A stretch of 61,987 nt of DNA from Micavibrio_B sp964633355 (GCA_964633355.1 CAZWGO010000012.1:1-61987); one strand, 5' to 3'; positions 34,912 to 44,591 are shown, counted from the first letter of the stretch. Notes: a model not told the origin generated them from the letters alone. A program made the numbers and translations.

Positions 34912-35736
34912 ATGAGTGAAACAAGAAAACTATCGTTACGCGGTGGCTTCGATGCATCAAGATTACAATCTTGGACATCTGGTAACAGCTGTTCCGGAAA
35001 ACGCATCCGCTTCAAAGGAATAGAATCTATTCCCTATCCGCAAATCGGCAGTATCTATCTTTGCCATGTAGAAGATTTCGGCAATAAATTCGAAGAATCC
35101 AAAAGAAGGCCAATGATACTGATCGCCTATTACACGCATCAAGGAAAGGTAGTTGCTGCCGATTTTATCTGCCCTACGACACAGGCTTCTGGCAGATGCG
35201 AGAATGCCGACCGCTATGAATTTGAAATGCCCTATTCAGGTTGTGCAAAATTTACCAAGGCAAGCCCTATTGTAAATTGCAGTAGTATTATAACCCTGCC
35301 GAACAATCCTGATTCCATTATTAAAGGACCTATCGGGAAATCGGTTGCAAATGTTTTGCCTGATTATTTTTTAAGAAAATGCCTTGTTGCTTATGAAGCA
35401 AAGCCTAGATGGAAAAAGGATGCTGACATTCCCGAAGGAGCGGTCAGACACGGCGTGGTTCTTGATGGACTTGATACGTCGATGTTTAAATTTAAAGACA
35501 GGCTCAGTCCTGATTTTAAACACAAGGATCATCAATTTGTCCAGGTAGATGAAGGACCGCGCTTTTTAATCGATGCCATGCCGACTATTATGAACTGGGC
35601 AAGCCGCGCACATGAGATTTTAATATATTCAAAACAGCCTATCGATTTGCCAAAGATTAGAACCTTCTCAAACTGGCCGCATCCTGCGGATCTCATTACA
35701 TCCTTCAAGCCTTTTATGGCGCAAAAACTCGGCTGA
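34912..35736 (+). CDS. Unknown protein with a possible MazF/PemK-like domain
   Basis: 274 residues, soluble. Residues ~40-165 contain PQIGSIYLCHVED, RRPMILIAYYTHQGKVVAAD, FICPTTQAS, KASPIVNCSSIITLPN and GPIGKSVANVLPDYF. The order of a promoter-side loop, RRP strand, xxAxxT strand, xVxCxSIxxL and a final helix resembles the MazF/PemK RNase fold. A further ~100 residues follow, with no antitoxin gene adjacent. GGGGAATTG stands ~10 nt before the ATG. The match is by eye, and catalytic residues are not proven. The gene ends directly against the convergent reductase. Confidence 0.5.
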   Translation: MSETRKLSLRGGFDASRLQSWTSGNSCSGKRIRFKGIESIPYPQIGSIYLCHVEDFGNKFEESKRRPMILIAYYTHQGKVVAADFICPTTQASGRCENADRYEFEMPYSGCAKFTKASPIVNCSSIITLPNNPDSIIKGPIGKSVANVLPDYFLRKCLVAYEAKPRWKKDADIPEGAVRHGVVLDGLDTSMFKFKDRLSPDFKHKDHQFVQVDEGPRFLIDAMPTIMNWASRAHEILIYSKQPIDLPKIRTFSNWPHPADLITSFKPFMAQKLG

Positions 35737-36762
35737 TTAAACGCCGAGTTTTTCCTGCAATTGCGACGACGACGTTGTGTATTGAAACCGCAGTTTCTTG
35801 TCGGGATAGACATAGCGGAAGGCCTGCTGTGCGGCCAAAGCCCCCTCATGAAAACCGGAAAGAATAAGCTTTAATTTGCCCGGATAATGATTGATATCGC
35901 CGATGGCGAAAATGCCTTTTTCTGACGTCTCGAATTTCTCCGTATCGACCGGAATAAGATTTTCATGCAAATTCAGACCGAAATTGGCAATAGGACCGAG
36001 CTTCATCGTCAGACCGTAAAACGGCAACAGCGTATCGCATTCGATATCGAACTCGCCGAGATCTTTGGATTTAAGTTTTAGACCCGAGAGTTTATTGCCT
36101 TCGCCGTTAAGGCCTGCAATATCGGCAATGACGAGATTGAGTTTTCCGAGATCGACCAATTCGCGCATTTTATTGACGCTGTCCGGCGCGGCGCGGAAAT
36201 CGTCGCGGCGGTGAATAAGCGTGACGGATTTGGCGACAGGTTGCAGATTGATCGTCCAGTCGAGTGCGCTGTCACCGCCGCCCGCAATTACGATGCGTCG
36301 GTCACGGAAAGTTTCCATCTTGCGCACAGCATAGAAAACGCTCTCACCTTCGAAGGCGTCGATACCGGCCAATGCAGGTTTCTTCGGCACAAAGGAGCCG
36401 CCGCCAGCCGCGATTATAATCACCGGCGCTTCGATAATCGTGCCTTCGTTAGTGGTGACCTTCCATTTGCCGTCTGCGTTTTTCTCACAAGCTTCCGCCA
36501 TCTCGCCAAAATGAAAAGTTGGATTGAATGGCTTAATCTGTTCCAGCAAACGATCGGTCAGGTCCTGACCTGAAATCACTGGCCATGCCGGAATGTCGTA
36601 AATCGGCTTTTCAGGGTACAGCTCGGCACACTGGCCACCCGGCTTGTCGAGAATATCGATCAAATGGCATTTCATATCCAAAAGGCCGAGCTCGAATACG
36701 GCGAACAGGCCCACTGGCCCCGCCCCGATGATAATAACGTCTGTCTGGTGATGTTCTGGCAT
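35737..36762 (-). CDS. Ferredoxin/flavodoxin-NADP+ reductase, thioredoxin-reductase type
   Basis: 341 residues. FAD motif IIIGAGPVGLFAVFELGLLD, NADP motif IVIAGGGDSALDWTINL, and GIFAIGDINHYPGKLKLILS for the FAD pyrimidine site. There is no CxxC redox pair, so it belongs to the YumC-like FNR rather than true thioredoxin reductase. The short tail FQYTTSSSQLQEKLGV is typical. It would supply electrons to the ferredoxin encoded at 33627 or to other ferredoxins. Confidence 0.88.
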   Translation of the reverse strand: MPEHHQTDVIIIGAGPVGLFAVFELGLLDMKCHLIDILDKPGGQCAELYPEKPIYDIPAWPVISGQDLTDRLLEQIKPFNPTFHFGEMAEACEKNADGKWKVTTNEGTIIEAPVIIIAAGGGSFVPKKPALAGIDAFEGESVFYAVRKMETFRDRRIVIAGGGDSALDWTINLQPVAKSVTLIHRRDDFRAAPDSVNKMRELVDLGKLNLVIADIAGLNGEGNKLSGLKLKSKDLGEFDIECDTLLPFYGLTMKLGPIANFGLNLHENLIPVDTEKFETSEKGIFAIGDINHYPGKLKLILSGFHEGALAAQQAFRYVYPDKKLRFQYTTSSSQLQEKLGV

Positions 36763-36857
36763 GCTGCTTTTTAAATAGAAAAACTCTCTTTTGCAACTCT
36801 CTCCCTCTTCCGAAGGGAGGACTTTTAAAATACCGCGACCAAGAGTATATATCCCCT

Positions 36858-37904
36858 ATGACACAAAACAAAAAAATCGGCATTTGGCTTTTAACCGTCG
36901 CTCTTATGGTCATGATCATGACATTGATCGGGGCAATCACGCGCCTGACTGAAAGCGGGTTGTCGATCACCGAATGGAAGCCAATTACCGGCACCCTCCC
37001 GCCGATCGGCGAGGCCGCCTGGGCCGCAGAGTTCGAAAAATATAAAGACACTCCTGAATTCGCCCAGAAACATTTCTGGATGACCGTTGAGGATTTCAAA
37101 CAGATCTTTTTCTGGGAATGGCTGCACCGTTTCTGGGGCCGCCTGATCGGCCTTGCCTATGCGGTGCCGCTTTTAATCTTTGCGATCCGGAAACAATTGC
37201 CGCAAAAAGACATGCCGAAATTATTCGGGCTTTTACTGCTCGGCGGTGCGCAAGGCGCGCTCGGCTGGTTCATGGTTAAATCCGGCCTTGTCGATCAGCC
37301 TTCTGTCTCGCATTACCGATTGGCCGCGCATCTGTCGCTCGCCCTGCTCTTATATTCTTTGCTCTTCCTGCAAGGTATGGCCTTTATTCGCCGTGACAAA
37401 GCGCCGCTTGATCTGCCGCGTGCCTCCTCCGCACTTTGGTGGCACGGCATTGTTTCGCTTGTTTTCGTCTGCCTGACCATTTTATGGGGCGCTTTCACCG
37501 CCGGCCTCGACGCAGGCATGATGTATAATACTTTCCCGAAAATGGGCGCGGGTCTCGTGCCGCCCGATATGTGGGCGCATTTCCCCAAATGGCTCAACCT
37601 GTTTGAAAACCATGCTTCCGTGCAATTCACCCATCGCTGGGTCGCCATCTTTACAGGCTTCGTCCTTTTAACTTATGCGGCACATGGCATGAAATTCGAC
37701 GCGAAACATTTCGGCTTTTTAGGCATCTGGGTATTTGTCCAGATCGCCCTTGGCATCGGCACGCTCATGATGTTCGGCGGAGATAATCCAAAAGCTGCTA
37801 TCCATGTTGCGGCAACTCACCAATTCGGCGCGGTGATCTTGCTGACGATTACGCTGCTAACGCTTTATCGAGTTAAGCTTTCGCGTTCCAAGATATCTGA
37901 ATAA
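36858..37904 (+). CDS. ctaA: Haem A synthase (COX15/CtaA)
   Basis: 348 residues, eight helices. Conserved His positions are seen in EWLHRFWGRLIGLAY, SHYRLAAHLSLALLL, QFTHRWVAIFTG and VAATHQFGAVILLT. GAITRLTESGLSITEWKPIT is the family signature near the N-terminus. The enzyme oxidises the C8 methyl of haem O to give haem A for aa3-type cytochrome oxidase in the inner membrane. Its 3' end overlaps the convergent glycosyltransferase by 40 nt. Confidence 0.97.
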   Translation: MTQNKKIGIWLLTVALMVMIMTLIGAITRLTESGLSITEWKPITGTLPPIGEAAWAAEFEKYKDTPEFAQKHFWMTVEDFKQIFFWEWLHRFWGRLIGLAYAVPLLIFAIRKQLPQKDMPKLFGLLLLGGAQGALGWFMVKSGLVDQPSVSHYRLAAHLSLALLLYSLLFLQGMAFIRRDKAPLDLPRASSALWWHGIVSLVFVCLTILWGAFTAGLDAGMMYNTFPKMGAGLVPPDMWAHFPKWLNLFENHASVQFTHRWVAIFTGFVLLTYAAHGMKFDAKHFGFLGIWVFVQIALGIGTLMMFGGDNPKAAIHVAATHQFGAVILLTITLLTLYRVKLSRSKISE

Positions 37905-38914
37905 AACTTCAAATAAGCTTCTACCGTTTTTTCTTTAGTGAACTCGCCCAAATATCTTTGATACCCGTTTTCCGACAGCTTTCGTCGAAGCGTTTCGTTT
38001 GCGGATAATTCACGCAGCGCTGCTTTTAATCCATCAACGTCATCAACTGTAAAAACCAGCGCGTCCTCGCCGTCATGTACATATTGACTAGGTCCTTCGG
38101 AATTGGACGTGATTAGCGGAACTTTATTTGCCCAGGCCTGCACGAAGACATTACCGAACGGCTCGTGGCGTGACGGCACGCAAACGATATTGCTCGTCGC
38201 CATGAGAGCTGCACGGTCATCACGCCAGCCCAAGAAATGAATGCGCTCAGGGATTCCAAGACTGCAAGATAATTCTTCCAATTCCTGATGCAGCGGACCT
38301 ATCCCGGCGATCCAGACATGAATGTTCGGCAAATCTTCAACTGCCCTGATCAAAATATCGAGCGCCTTGTTTTGATGCAATCTTGCCAATGCCAAAACAA
38401 CAATCGCCTTATCGGGCGTGTTGAGGTCTTCACGCGATAAAGGTGCGGCGTTTTCCGCAGGCGCATAATTATTGATGTGAACGACACGGGATGGCACAAT
38501 ACCTTCGCGCAAAAGATAAGATTTTATGTCCGGCGTATTGGCGATGAAATAATCGGATGTCTTATAATATTTTAGATCGTAATACCCGCCAAGCCGCGAG
38601 ACTTTCAGATATTTCCCGTCGGATGAAGCAGGTGTCTTGACCGTCCCGCGCGACATCCATGTCTGGACGATCACGGGATCGAATTCCTTGATAATCTGCT
38701 TTAATTTCCATGGCGTATAAAAATCGATTTTGCCGCCAAAGGGCAGCGTATGGATTTTAATGCCTGCCTCTTCAAGTCTCGGGTTACGGCCTTTATTGGC
38801 ACGCGCGGCCACTTCAATTTCTATTCCGGTTTCTTTTAAAGCCAGGCAGGTATCGACGAAAGCCGTTTCCGCCCCGCCTTGCTCCGCGCCCGCCATGACC
38901 TGCAGGACTTTCAC
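37865..38914 (-). CDS. GT4-family glycosyltransferase
   Basis: 349 residues, GT-B fold. The N-terminal GGAETAFVDTC loop binds acceptor, and IHFLGWRDDRAALMATSNIV then PSRHEPFGNVFVQAWANKVP is the donor site. The E-x7-E motif ends in Gln rather than Glu (EPFGNVFVQ), which may alter activity. Family members build lipopolysaccharide core or capsule sugars at the cytoplasmic membrane face. Its start overlaps the stop of the 186-residue gene upstream (ATGA), so the two are coupled. Its 3' end overlaps ctaA. Confidence 0.87.
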   Translation of the reverse strand: MKVLQVMAGAEQGGAETAFVDTCLALKETGIEIEVAARANKGRNPRLEEAGIKIHTLPFGGKIDFYTPWKLKQIIKEFDPVIVQTWMSRGTVKTPASSDGKYLKVSRLGGYYDLKYYKTSDYFIANTPDIKSYLLREGIVPSRVVHINNYAPAENAAPLSREDLNTPDKAIVVLALARLHQNKALDILIRAVEDLPNIHVWIAGIGPLHQELEELSCSLGIPERIHFLGWRDDRAALMATSNIVCVPSRHEPFGNVFVQAWANKVPLITSNSEGPSQYVHDGEDALVFTVDDVDGLKAALRELSANETLRRKLSENGYQRYLGEFTKEKTVEAYLKFYSDILERESLTR

Positions 38915-39471
38915 TTCGTCACCAAAGGTTTATCAAGATTCAGGGTTTCAACCAGAAGCTCTTTCAAATCGCTTTCCGTATCATCCATCGTACTAAGAAG
39001 TTTCTTACATTCTTTCTTTTCGGTGATCGGAATCGATTTCATGCTCTTGCTTTTGAAAGCCACCGCTTCGTCGATCTTCTTTAAATAGCTTTTCGTTTCC
39101 ATGGGGCTGGCAAAATCCTGCAGCTTGACCATGCTGTCCAATCGCGCCTTGGCGTCCTTGATTAAAGGATCGATCTCGCCTTGCCATTCTCCGGTGCGCT
39201 TTTGCATGCTTTTGGCAAATTCGGGATTGTGCTTGCTGCACGACTCTGCTGCTTCCGAAATATTTTTTCGCACGTCTTCCACGGCACGAATAACACCATG
39301 ACTGCTGCGGATTGCGGCAAATTGCTTGGTCTGATTCTCGGTTAAACCATCGAGAATTTTCTTACTGGCCGCTTCCAGTTTCGTCAGCGGCGTCTCCGGT
39401 TCTTTCTCGGCTGCATATGCCGCCGAGAAAGTGAATAGGATTAAAAACAAGGAAACGAAGCGAAATAGCAT
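38911..39471 (-). CDS. Secreted helical protein of unknown function
   Basis: 186 residues from MLFRFVSLFLILFTFSAAYA, a clear signal peptide ending near AYAAE. The rest is charged and mostly helical, with possible coiled-coil stretches (KLEAASKKILDGL, DPLIKDAKARLDSMVK). Two Cys (AAESCSKHN, KKECKKLL) could form a disulfide. A nine-codon longer start is rejected because it would overlap rne; with this start it lies 5 nt after rne. No family recognised. Confidence 0.68.
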   Translation of the reverse strand: MLFRFVSLFLILFTFSAAYAAEKEPETPLTKLEAASKKILDGLTENQTKQFAAIRSSHGVIRAVEDVRKNISEAAESCSKHNPEFAKSMQKRTGEWQGEIDPLIKDAKARLDSMVKLQDFASPMETKSYLKKIDEAVAFKSKSMKSIPITEKKECKKLLSTMDDTESDLKELLVETLNLDKPLVTK

Positions 39472-39476
39472 ATTTT

Positions 39477-42431
39477 CTATTCCACCAAACGGTTCCACCA
39501 GCCTTTTTTCTTGGAGCCATCCGCATTCAAGGACGAGTCCTGCGCCGAAGATTCTGATTTCGTATCGTTGGAAGCGGACACGGCCACAGATTCAGCCTGA
39601 GCCTGTGGCGTTTCTGTCTTCCGCGAAGAGAATCTCTTTGCCTGGAATTTCGGCTTCGCTTCCGTCACTGGCTGGGGCTGAATTTGATCAGCAGGCGTTA
39701 CATACGGGGCTGGCTGCTGCGCATCATTACCGTCTTGTGACTTGTCGCCTCGATCCCGACCGTTACGACCGCGGGTTTTTCCGCCGCGGTTGCCGCGACG
39801 TTTGTTGCGATCGCCTTTGTCTCCACGATCATTACGCGGTGTATAATCCTTGCTGTTACCGTTAATTTGCTCGTCAACGATTTCGGCTTCTTCGTCGTCG
39901 ATATCGTCGAACGGGCTTGGAACGGCAACGGGCTTGGCATTTGAGGAGCTGTTCGGCTGCGGACGGCTATGCGCGTAATCATTCTCTTCTTCGTCGTCGA
40001 AACGGGCACCGCGCGGGCTGTCCGACACTTCCGCCTTGATAGATTCGACCTTGAAGCCTGTTGGGGCCAATTCGTCATCAACCTTGATCATGACCTGGAA
40101 ATTATAGCGACGCTCGATATCGGCGAGTATGTTGCGCTTGTGGTTAAGCATATAGATCGCAATCGCATTCGGAATTGTAAGCTCGACCTGCTCGGCCTTG
40201 TTTTTAAATCCTTCTTCTTCCAAAGAGCGCAGCGCCAAAATACAGGCAGAGTCGACGGAGCGAATCGAACCGACGCCTTTGCAATGCGGGCATTTCTCGT
40301 ATTGCGCTTCGGTCAGCGATGGGTTGAGGCGTTGGCGCGACAATTCCAAAAGACCGAAGGATGAAATACGACCGACCTGGATACGCGCACGGTCAGATGA
40401 TAAGGCATCTTTCAGGCGGCGTTCGACTTTAGAATTATTGCGGTGATCTTCCATATCTATAAAGTCGATAACGACCAAACCGCCCAAATCGCGTAAACGC
40501 AATTGACGTGCCACTTCATCGGCAGCTTCAAGGTTGGTTTTCAGTGCCGTCTCTTCGATATGGCGCTCTTTCGTCGCCCTTCCTGAGTTAACGTCAACGG
40601 AAACCAGCGCTTCTGTCGGGTTAATGACCAAATATCCGCCGGAACGAAGCGTAACTTGCGTCTCGCCGATCTCGGCAATCTGGTTTTCGACTTGGAAACG
40701 ATGGAACAGCGGAATTTTCGCGTCCGCATATTCGATGACTTTTTTGACATGGGACGGCATCAGCATCTTCATGAAGTTCTTGGCTTCTTTGAAAGCGGCT
40801 TCTCCCTGAACCTGAATATCCTCGATATCGTTACCAAAGATGTCACGCACCGCGCGTTTGACGAGATTGCTCTCTTCATAAATATTGGCAGGCGCAACCG
40901 ATTGCAGCGTTAATTCGCGAATATTGTCCCATAGGCGCATTAAATAATCGAGATCGCGCTTGATCTCGTCTTTATCTCGCTGGACGCCGGCAGTTCTCAA
41001 AATAACCGACATACCTTCAGGCACGCTCAGCTCTTTTAGAATTTCTCTCATGCGTTTGCGTTCGGCAAAGCTCGCGATTTTGCGTGATACGCCGCCACCA
41101 CGAGGAGAGTTCGGCATAAGTACGCAGTAACGGCCCGGCAAGGACAGATATGTCGTAACAGCCGCCCCTTTATTGCCACGCTCTTCTTTTTGCACCTGCA
41201 CCAGCATGATCTGGCCGCGCTTGATAACTTCCTGAATTTTGTAATTCTTGCGCAAATTAAAACGGAAAGGCTGATCGCCTTCGACGCCATCGCCGCCGAC
41301 CAGTTCGACACGCTTATTGCGGAAATTATGACGCCCGCCTTTTTGATTTCTGCGACCGTTGCGATCCCCGCCGCGTCCCCCACGGTCATTGACGCGTTCG
41401 GCACGTTCCGGGCGCTCGCTGCGCTCTTCACTGCCACGGTCATTACGATCACGCCCGCCTCTGCCACGAAAGCGGTTACGGCCCCTGCGGCGGCGACCTG
41501 AACGATTATTTTTTTCTTCTTCGATAACTTCTTCGTTCTCGGCGCGGAAAGCAACCCAGACAACTGTGTGCTCTACGCCTTCTTCATCTGCCTGCGCATC
41601 GGCACGAATGCGAATAATCGCTTCGTTCTGCTCAACCAAGGATTTGACGATCGAACCGGTTTCTGCATCGAATTTAAACGCTTCGCCCTCTTCGGAGGTT
41701 TCATATTCCTGCGTTTCTGCATTGAAGCCTGTCACCGGGCGATAAATCCACTCGCGGAGGATTTTGATCGGTTCTTCGGCTTCTTCAGCGGAAGCTTCTC
41801 CGTTTTCTTCAGATATTTCTTCGGACGTTTCATTATTGTCCGAATTTACTTCATCATCCCCTTCACTGGACTCAGATTCGTCTTCTGATTCCTGCTCGTT
41901 ATTTTCTTCGTTTTCTTCAGCTTGAAACCGGGCCTCTTCTTGAGATTCTTCATATGAGGAACCGTCGCCCCCAACCTCTTCAATAACTTCTTCTTCGACG
42001 TTCTCGTCTTCGCTGTCGTCGGAAGATTCTTCGTTATTCTGATCGGAATTGTCTTCGGCAGGAGTTTCACCGCGCTCCATAGCCGCTAGTGCCGCTTCTT
42101 CTTCGGCAATCATGCGCTCTTCTTCAGCCGCCATTTGCTCCAGCATTGCTTTTTGTTCGGCCAATAAGGCTTCGCGGTCGGCGACTGGAATGCGGAAATA
42201 ATCAGGGTGGATTTCAGAGAAAGGCAGGAAGCCGTGGCGGTTACCGCCGAAATTAACGAAAGCGGCTTGCAGGGACGGCTCGACGCGAGTCACCTTGGCA
42301 AGGAAAATACTTCCCTTTAATTGCTTGCGAACTTTACTTTCATAGTCGAATTCGATCAGGCGGTTGCCATCAACGACGGCAACCCGTGTTTCTTCTGCAT
42401 GGGTTGCATCGATCAGCATACGTTTAGTCAT
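39477..42431 (-). CDS. rne: Ribonuclease E
   Basis: 984 residues from MTKRMLIDATHAEETRVAVV; GGAG precedes the ATG, so 34 upstream codons are rejected. The S1 domain is split: IFLAKVTRVEPSLQAAFVNF is followed by an acidic insert of ~280 residues (Glu/Asp/Asn-rich, then Arg/Gly-rich) before YKIQEVIKRGQIMLVQVQKE. Catalytic Asp residues are in ALVSVDVNSGRA and GLVVIDFIDMEDH, and the Zn-link is CPHCKG. The C-terminal ~200 residues are disordered and Arg-rich, for RNA and degradosome contacts. It performs mRNA decay and rRNA/tRNA processing. Confidence 0.97.
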   Translation of the reverse strand: MTKRMLIDATHAEETRVAVVDGNRLIEFDYESKVRKQLKGSIFLAKVTRVEPSLQAAFVNFGGNRHGFLPFSEIHPDYFRIPVADREALLAEQKAMLEQMAAEEERMIAEEEAALAAMERGETPAEDNSDQNNEESSDDSEDENVEEEVIEEVGGDGSSYEESQEEARFQAEENEENNEQESEDESESSEGDDEVNSDNNETSEEISEENGEASAEEAEEPIKILREWIYRPVTGFNAETQEYETSEEGEAFKFDAETGSIVKSLVEQNEAIIRIRADAQADEEGVEHTVVWVAFRAENEEVIEEEKNNRSGRRRRGRNRFRGRGGRDRNDRGSEERSERPERAERVNDRGGRGGDRNGRRNQKGGRHNFRNKRVELVGGDGVEGDQPFRFNLRKNYKIQEVIKRGQIMLVQVQKEERGNKGAAVTTYLSLPGRYCVLMPNSPRGGGVSRKIASFAERKRMREILKELSVPEGMSVILRTAGVQRDKDEIKRDLDYLMRLWDNIRELTLQSVAPANIYEESNLVKRAVRDIFGNDIEDIQVQGEAAFKEAKNFMKMLMPSHVKKVIEYADAKIPLFHRFQVENQIAEIGETQVTLRSGGYLVINPTEALVSVDVNSGRATKERHIEETALKTNLEAADEVARQLRLRDLGGLVVIDFIDMEDHRNNSKVERRLKDALSSDRARIQVGRISSFGLLELSRQRLNPSLTEAQYEKCPHCKGVGSIRSVDSACILALRSLEEEGFKNKAEQVELTIPNAIAIYMLNHKRNILADIERRYNFQVMIKVDDELAPTGFKVESIKAEVSDSPRGARFDDEEENDYAHSRPQPNSSSNAKPVAVPSPFDDIDDEEAEIVDEQINGNSKDYTPRNDRGDKGDRNKRRGNRGGKTRGRNGRDRGDKSQDGNDAQQPAPYVTPADQIQPQPVTEAKPKFQAKRFSSRKTETPQAQAESVAVSASNDTKSESSAQDSSLNADGSKKKGWWNRLVE

Positions 42432-42888
42432 TTTAAAACTCCATAATATGCGGACGCGCTGCCAGGTCGCTCTCATCCCTATTGCGACTGTAAAAGGGGG
42501 ATGTGAAGACGGCGCGGAGGGTCCGCTTGTCAAATAATTTATAAATATGGAGTCCTGATGAAGGCGAAAACGTCTGAAAATATTTCAGCTCTAACGCCAG
42601 CCGTCCCCGCCCTACAGATAAAATCTATCTGCAAAACGGTCTGGAAAGTCAAACGATCCTCGAACAATATCAGGACTTCCCAATTGAAACGCTACGGCTA
42701 GCGAAACCTTTCCTTAAATCGAAATACTAAAACCGTAACAGTCGCGAAATTGAAGATATAGACTCTGGTGCGCCTCGACAATGAAAAAATTCATATAATA
42801 TGACAAAAATATGCAGGTGGTGTTTGTGAACTTTACTGTTTTTATTGTATGATTTGCTTCTCTTCTGATCTATTCCTTCAGGAATCTC
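42432..42888. other. Divergent rne-amiC control region
   Basis: 457 bp with no annotated gene. It must hold the promoters of rne (minus) and amiC (plus), and in many bacteria a long rne leader is used for autoregulation, so some of it is probably leader. A start-less open frame at ~42576-42730 reads like protein (IYLQNGLESQTILEQYQDFP), perhaps a gene remnant. No confident promoter pair can be assigned. Confidence 0.5.
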
Positions 42889-44196
42889 ATGCGTTTTTTT
42901 CTCCTACTGATCCCTTTTCTGGTTTTCTCCCTGCCCGCCTTCGCACTCGATGTCAGCGGCATACGTTTTGGCACGCATGCCGACAAGCAGCGAATTGTCA
43001 TAGAACTTTCAAAATCCGCCCCTTTCAAAGCCTATGTATTGGACAACCCCTCCCGTATCATCGTTGACTTGCCCGATTTTAAATGGAAGGTCGGCACGAT
43101 CCAGAAACCGGTTAAAAGCTCTATTGCGGATATCCGCCACGGCAATCTCGGCAAAAATCAATCCCGCATCGTGCTTCAGGGAAATTCCAACCTTTCGATA
43201 CTCTCCTCCTTTATTTTGCCCAGAGACTCCTCGCAACCGAACCGTATCGTAATTGATTTCAAGTCCTTCAGTGGTTCAGCACCGGTGGCAAGCAATGGCG
43301 CGAGACCGTATTCAGCCAGCACAGTACAGAATCTGGCTGCCAAGTTTCCGCCCCCCGTCACGCCTCCAAAGCCCGAAAAAGCAAAAGCGGTTGCAGTACA
43401 TGAAGCCGTCAAGAGTAGCCGCGATCTTCATGAAGAGGCTTTCTCCTACCGCGATATGCCGGATTTGAAACAGGCTTCCAAACCTAAAATCAGCCAGAAA
43501 CCTTTGGTTATTATCGATCCCGGCCATGGCGGACAGGATCCAGGCGCCAGAGCGGCCAATGGAGCCTACGAAAAAACCATCGTTTTGGCGGTTGCCATGG
43601 AGCTAAAAAAACAATTACTCGATAGCGGCCAATACCGTGTTCAGATGACGCGCGACACGGATGTTTTTATCCCCCTTAAAGAACGTGTCAAATTTGCGAG
43701 ACGCAACGGAGGGGATCTATTTATATCCCTGCATGCTGACTCAATGGCAAATTCAACCGTGTCGGGCGCCTCTGTTTATACTCTCTCCGATACTGCATCC
43801 GATAAGGAAGCCGAGAAACTGGCCGAACGCGAAAACAAATCCGACGCAATCGCCGGCGTTAACCTCTCAGGCCAGGACAATGACGTTGCCAATATCCTGA
43901 TCGATCTCGCCAGCCGCGACACGATGAACCAATCGCGTTATCTGGCCAATACGGTCGTTTCGACCCTGCCTGGCAAGGGCGTCGAAATGCTGTCGCGCAA
44001 ACCGCATCGCAGCGCAGGCTTTGCCGTTTTAAAAGCAATGGATATTCCCTCTATCTTGGTTGAAATGGGTTATCTGACAAATATGAACGAAGCGATGAAG
44101 CTCTCGACAAAAGAATACAGGGTAAAGGTCGCCAAGGGCTTGAAATCGAGCGTTGATGCTTATTTTACGAAAGTTGCCAAGCTAAATACACCATAA
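42889..44196 (+). CDS. amiC: N-acetylmuramoyl-L-alanine amidase (AmiC type)
   Basis: 435 residues. Signal peptide 1-18 (MRFFLLLIPFLVFSLPAFA), an AMIN domain (~20-125, VSGIRFGTHADKQRIVIELS), a linker, and an Amidase_3 domain from ~205. Zn and catalytic residues are visible: IIDPGHGGQDPGARAANGAY (His), EKTIVLAVAME (Glu), DLFISLHADSM (His) and ILVEMGYLTN (Glu). It cleaves the amide between MurNAc and the stem peptide in the periplasm to separate daughter cells. AMIN targets it to peptidoglycan and septum. Confidence 0.96.
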   Translation: MRFFLLLIPFLVFSLPAFALDVSGIRFGTHADKQRIVIELSKSAPFKAYVLDNPSRIIVDLPDFKWKVGTIQKPVKSSIADIRHGNLGKNQSRIVLQGNSNLSILSSFILPRDSSQPNRIVIDFKSFSGSAPVASNGARPYSASTVQNLAAKFPPPVTPPKPEKAKAVAVHEAVKSSRDLHEEAFSYRDMPDLKQASKPKISQKPLVIIDPGHGGQDPGARAANGAYEKTIVLAVAMELKKQLLDSGQYRVQMTRDTDVFIPLKERVKFARRNGGDLFISLHADSMANSTVSGASVYTLSDTASDKEAEKLAERENKSDAIAGVNLSGQDNDVANILIDLASRDTMNQSRYLANTVVSTLPGKGVEMLSRKPHRSAGFAVLKAMDIPSILVEMGYLTNMNEAMKLSTKEYRVKVAKGLKSSVDAYFTKVAKLNTP

Positions 44197-44381
44197 ATCA
44201 TTTGCGATATTCCAAAAGCATTTCCGTAGTCACAAAAAGTTCCGTAAATAATTTCAAAAAATCTTTTAGTTACAGGCTTGAAGACTGATTCCACTCGTGT
44301 ATAAACATTACAGGTTTTGCTCTCTTCGAAGAGTAATTTCTTTAATTACATTAACCACCAACCTCTATGAGGATTTCTACC

Positions 44382-44570
44382 ATGAAAAAACTGATCGCTT
44401 CTTTGGCTCTCGTAGCTTCTGTCGCTGCTCTTTCCGCTTGTGATTCTTCAGGCGACGGCTATGTCGATACACAACCTCCATACTCTACAGAACGCACAGC
44501 TGGCGCAACTCAAGCTGCTGCTCCTGTTCAGTCTGCTGAGCCAGTATTCGAAAGAAAAGTTACGAAGTAA
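44382..44570 (+). CDS. Small lipoprotein 1
   Basis: 62 residues from MKKLIASLALVASVAALSAC; the lipobox is LSAC with Cys20 as acylation site. GAGG stands 9 nt upstream, so the five-codon longer start is rejected. The mature part is short, Thr/Ala/Pro-rich and disordered, ending ERKVTK. It is a paralogue of the 44826-44954 gene (same signal peptide, same VTK end), and each has its own terminator. Probably an abundant outer-membrane mini-lipoprotein; function unknown. Confidence 0.82.
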   Translation: MKKLIASLALVASVAALSACDSSGDGYVDTQPPYSTERTAGATQAAAPVQSAEPVFERKVTK

Positions 44571-44591
44571 TTTTTTCGAAATATCGAATTT

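Noticed and set aside
41048..41745. Open frames in both directions inside rne (Arg- or Ala-rich)
   Set aside because: They are shadow frames of the low-complexity RNase E insert.
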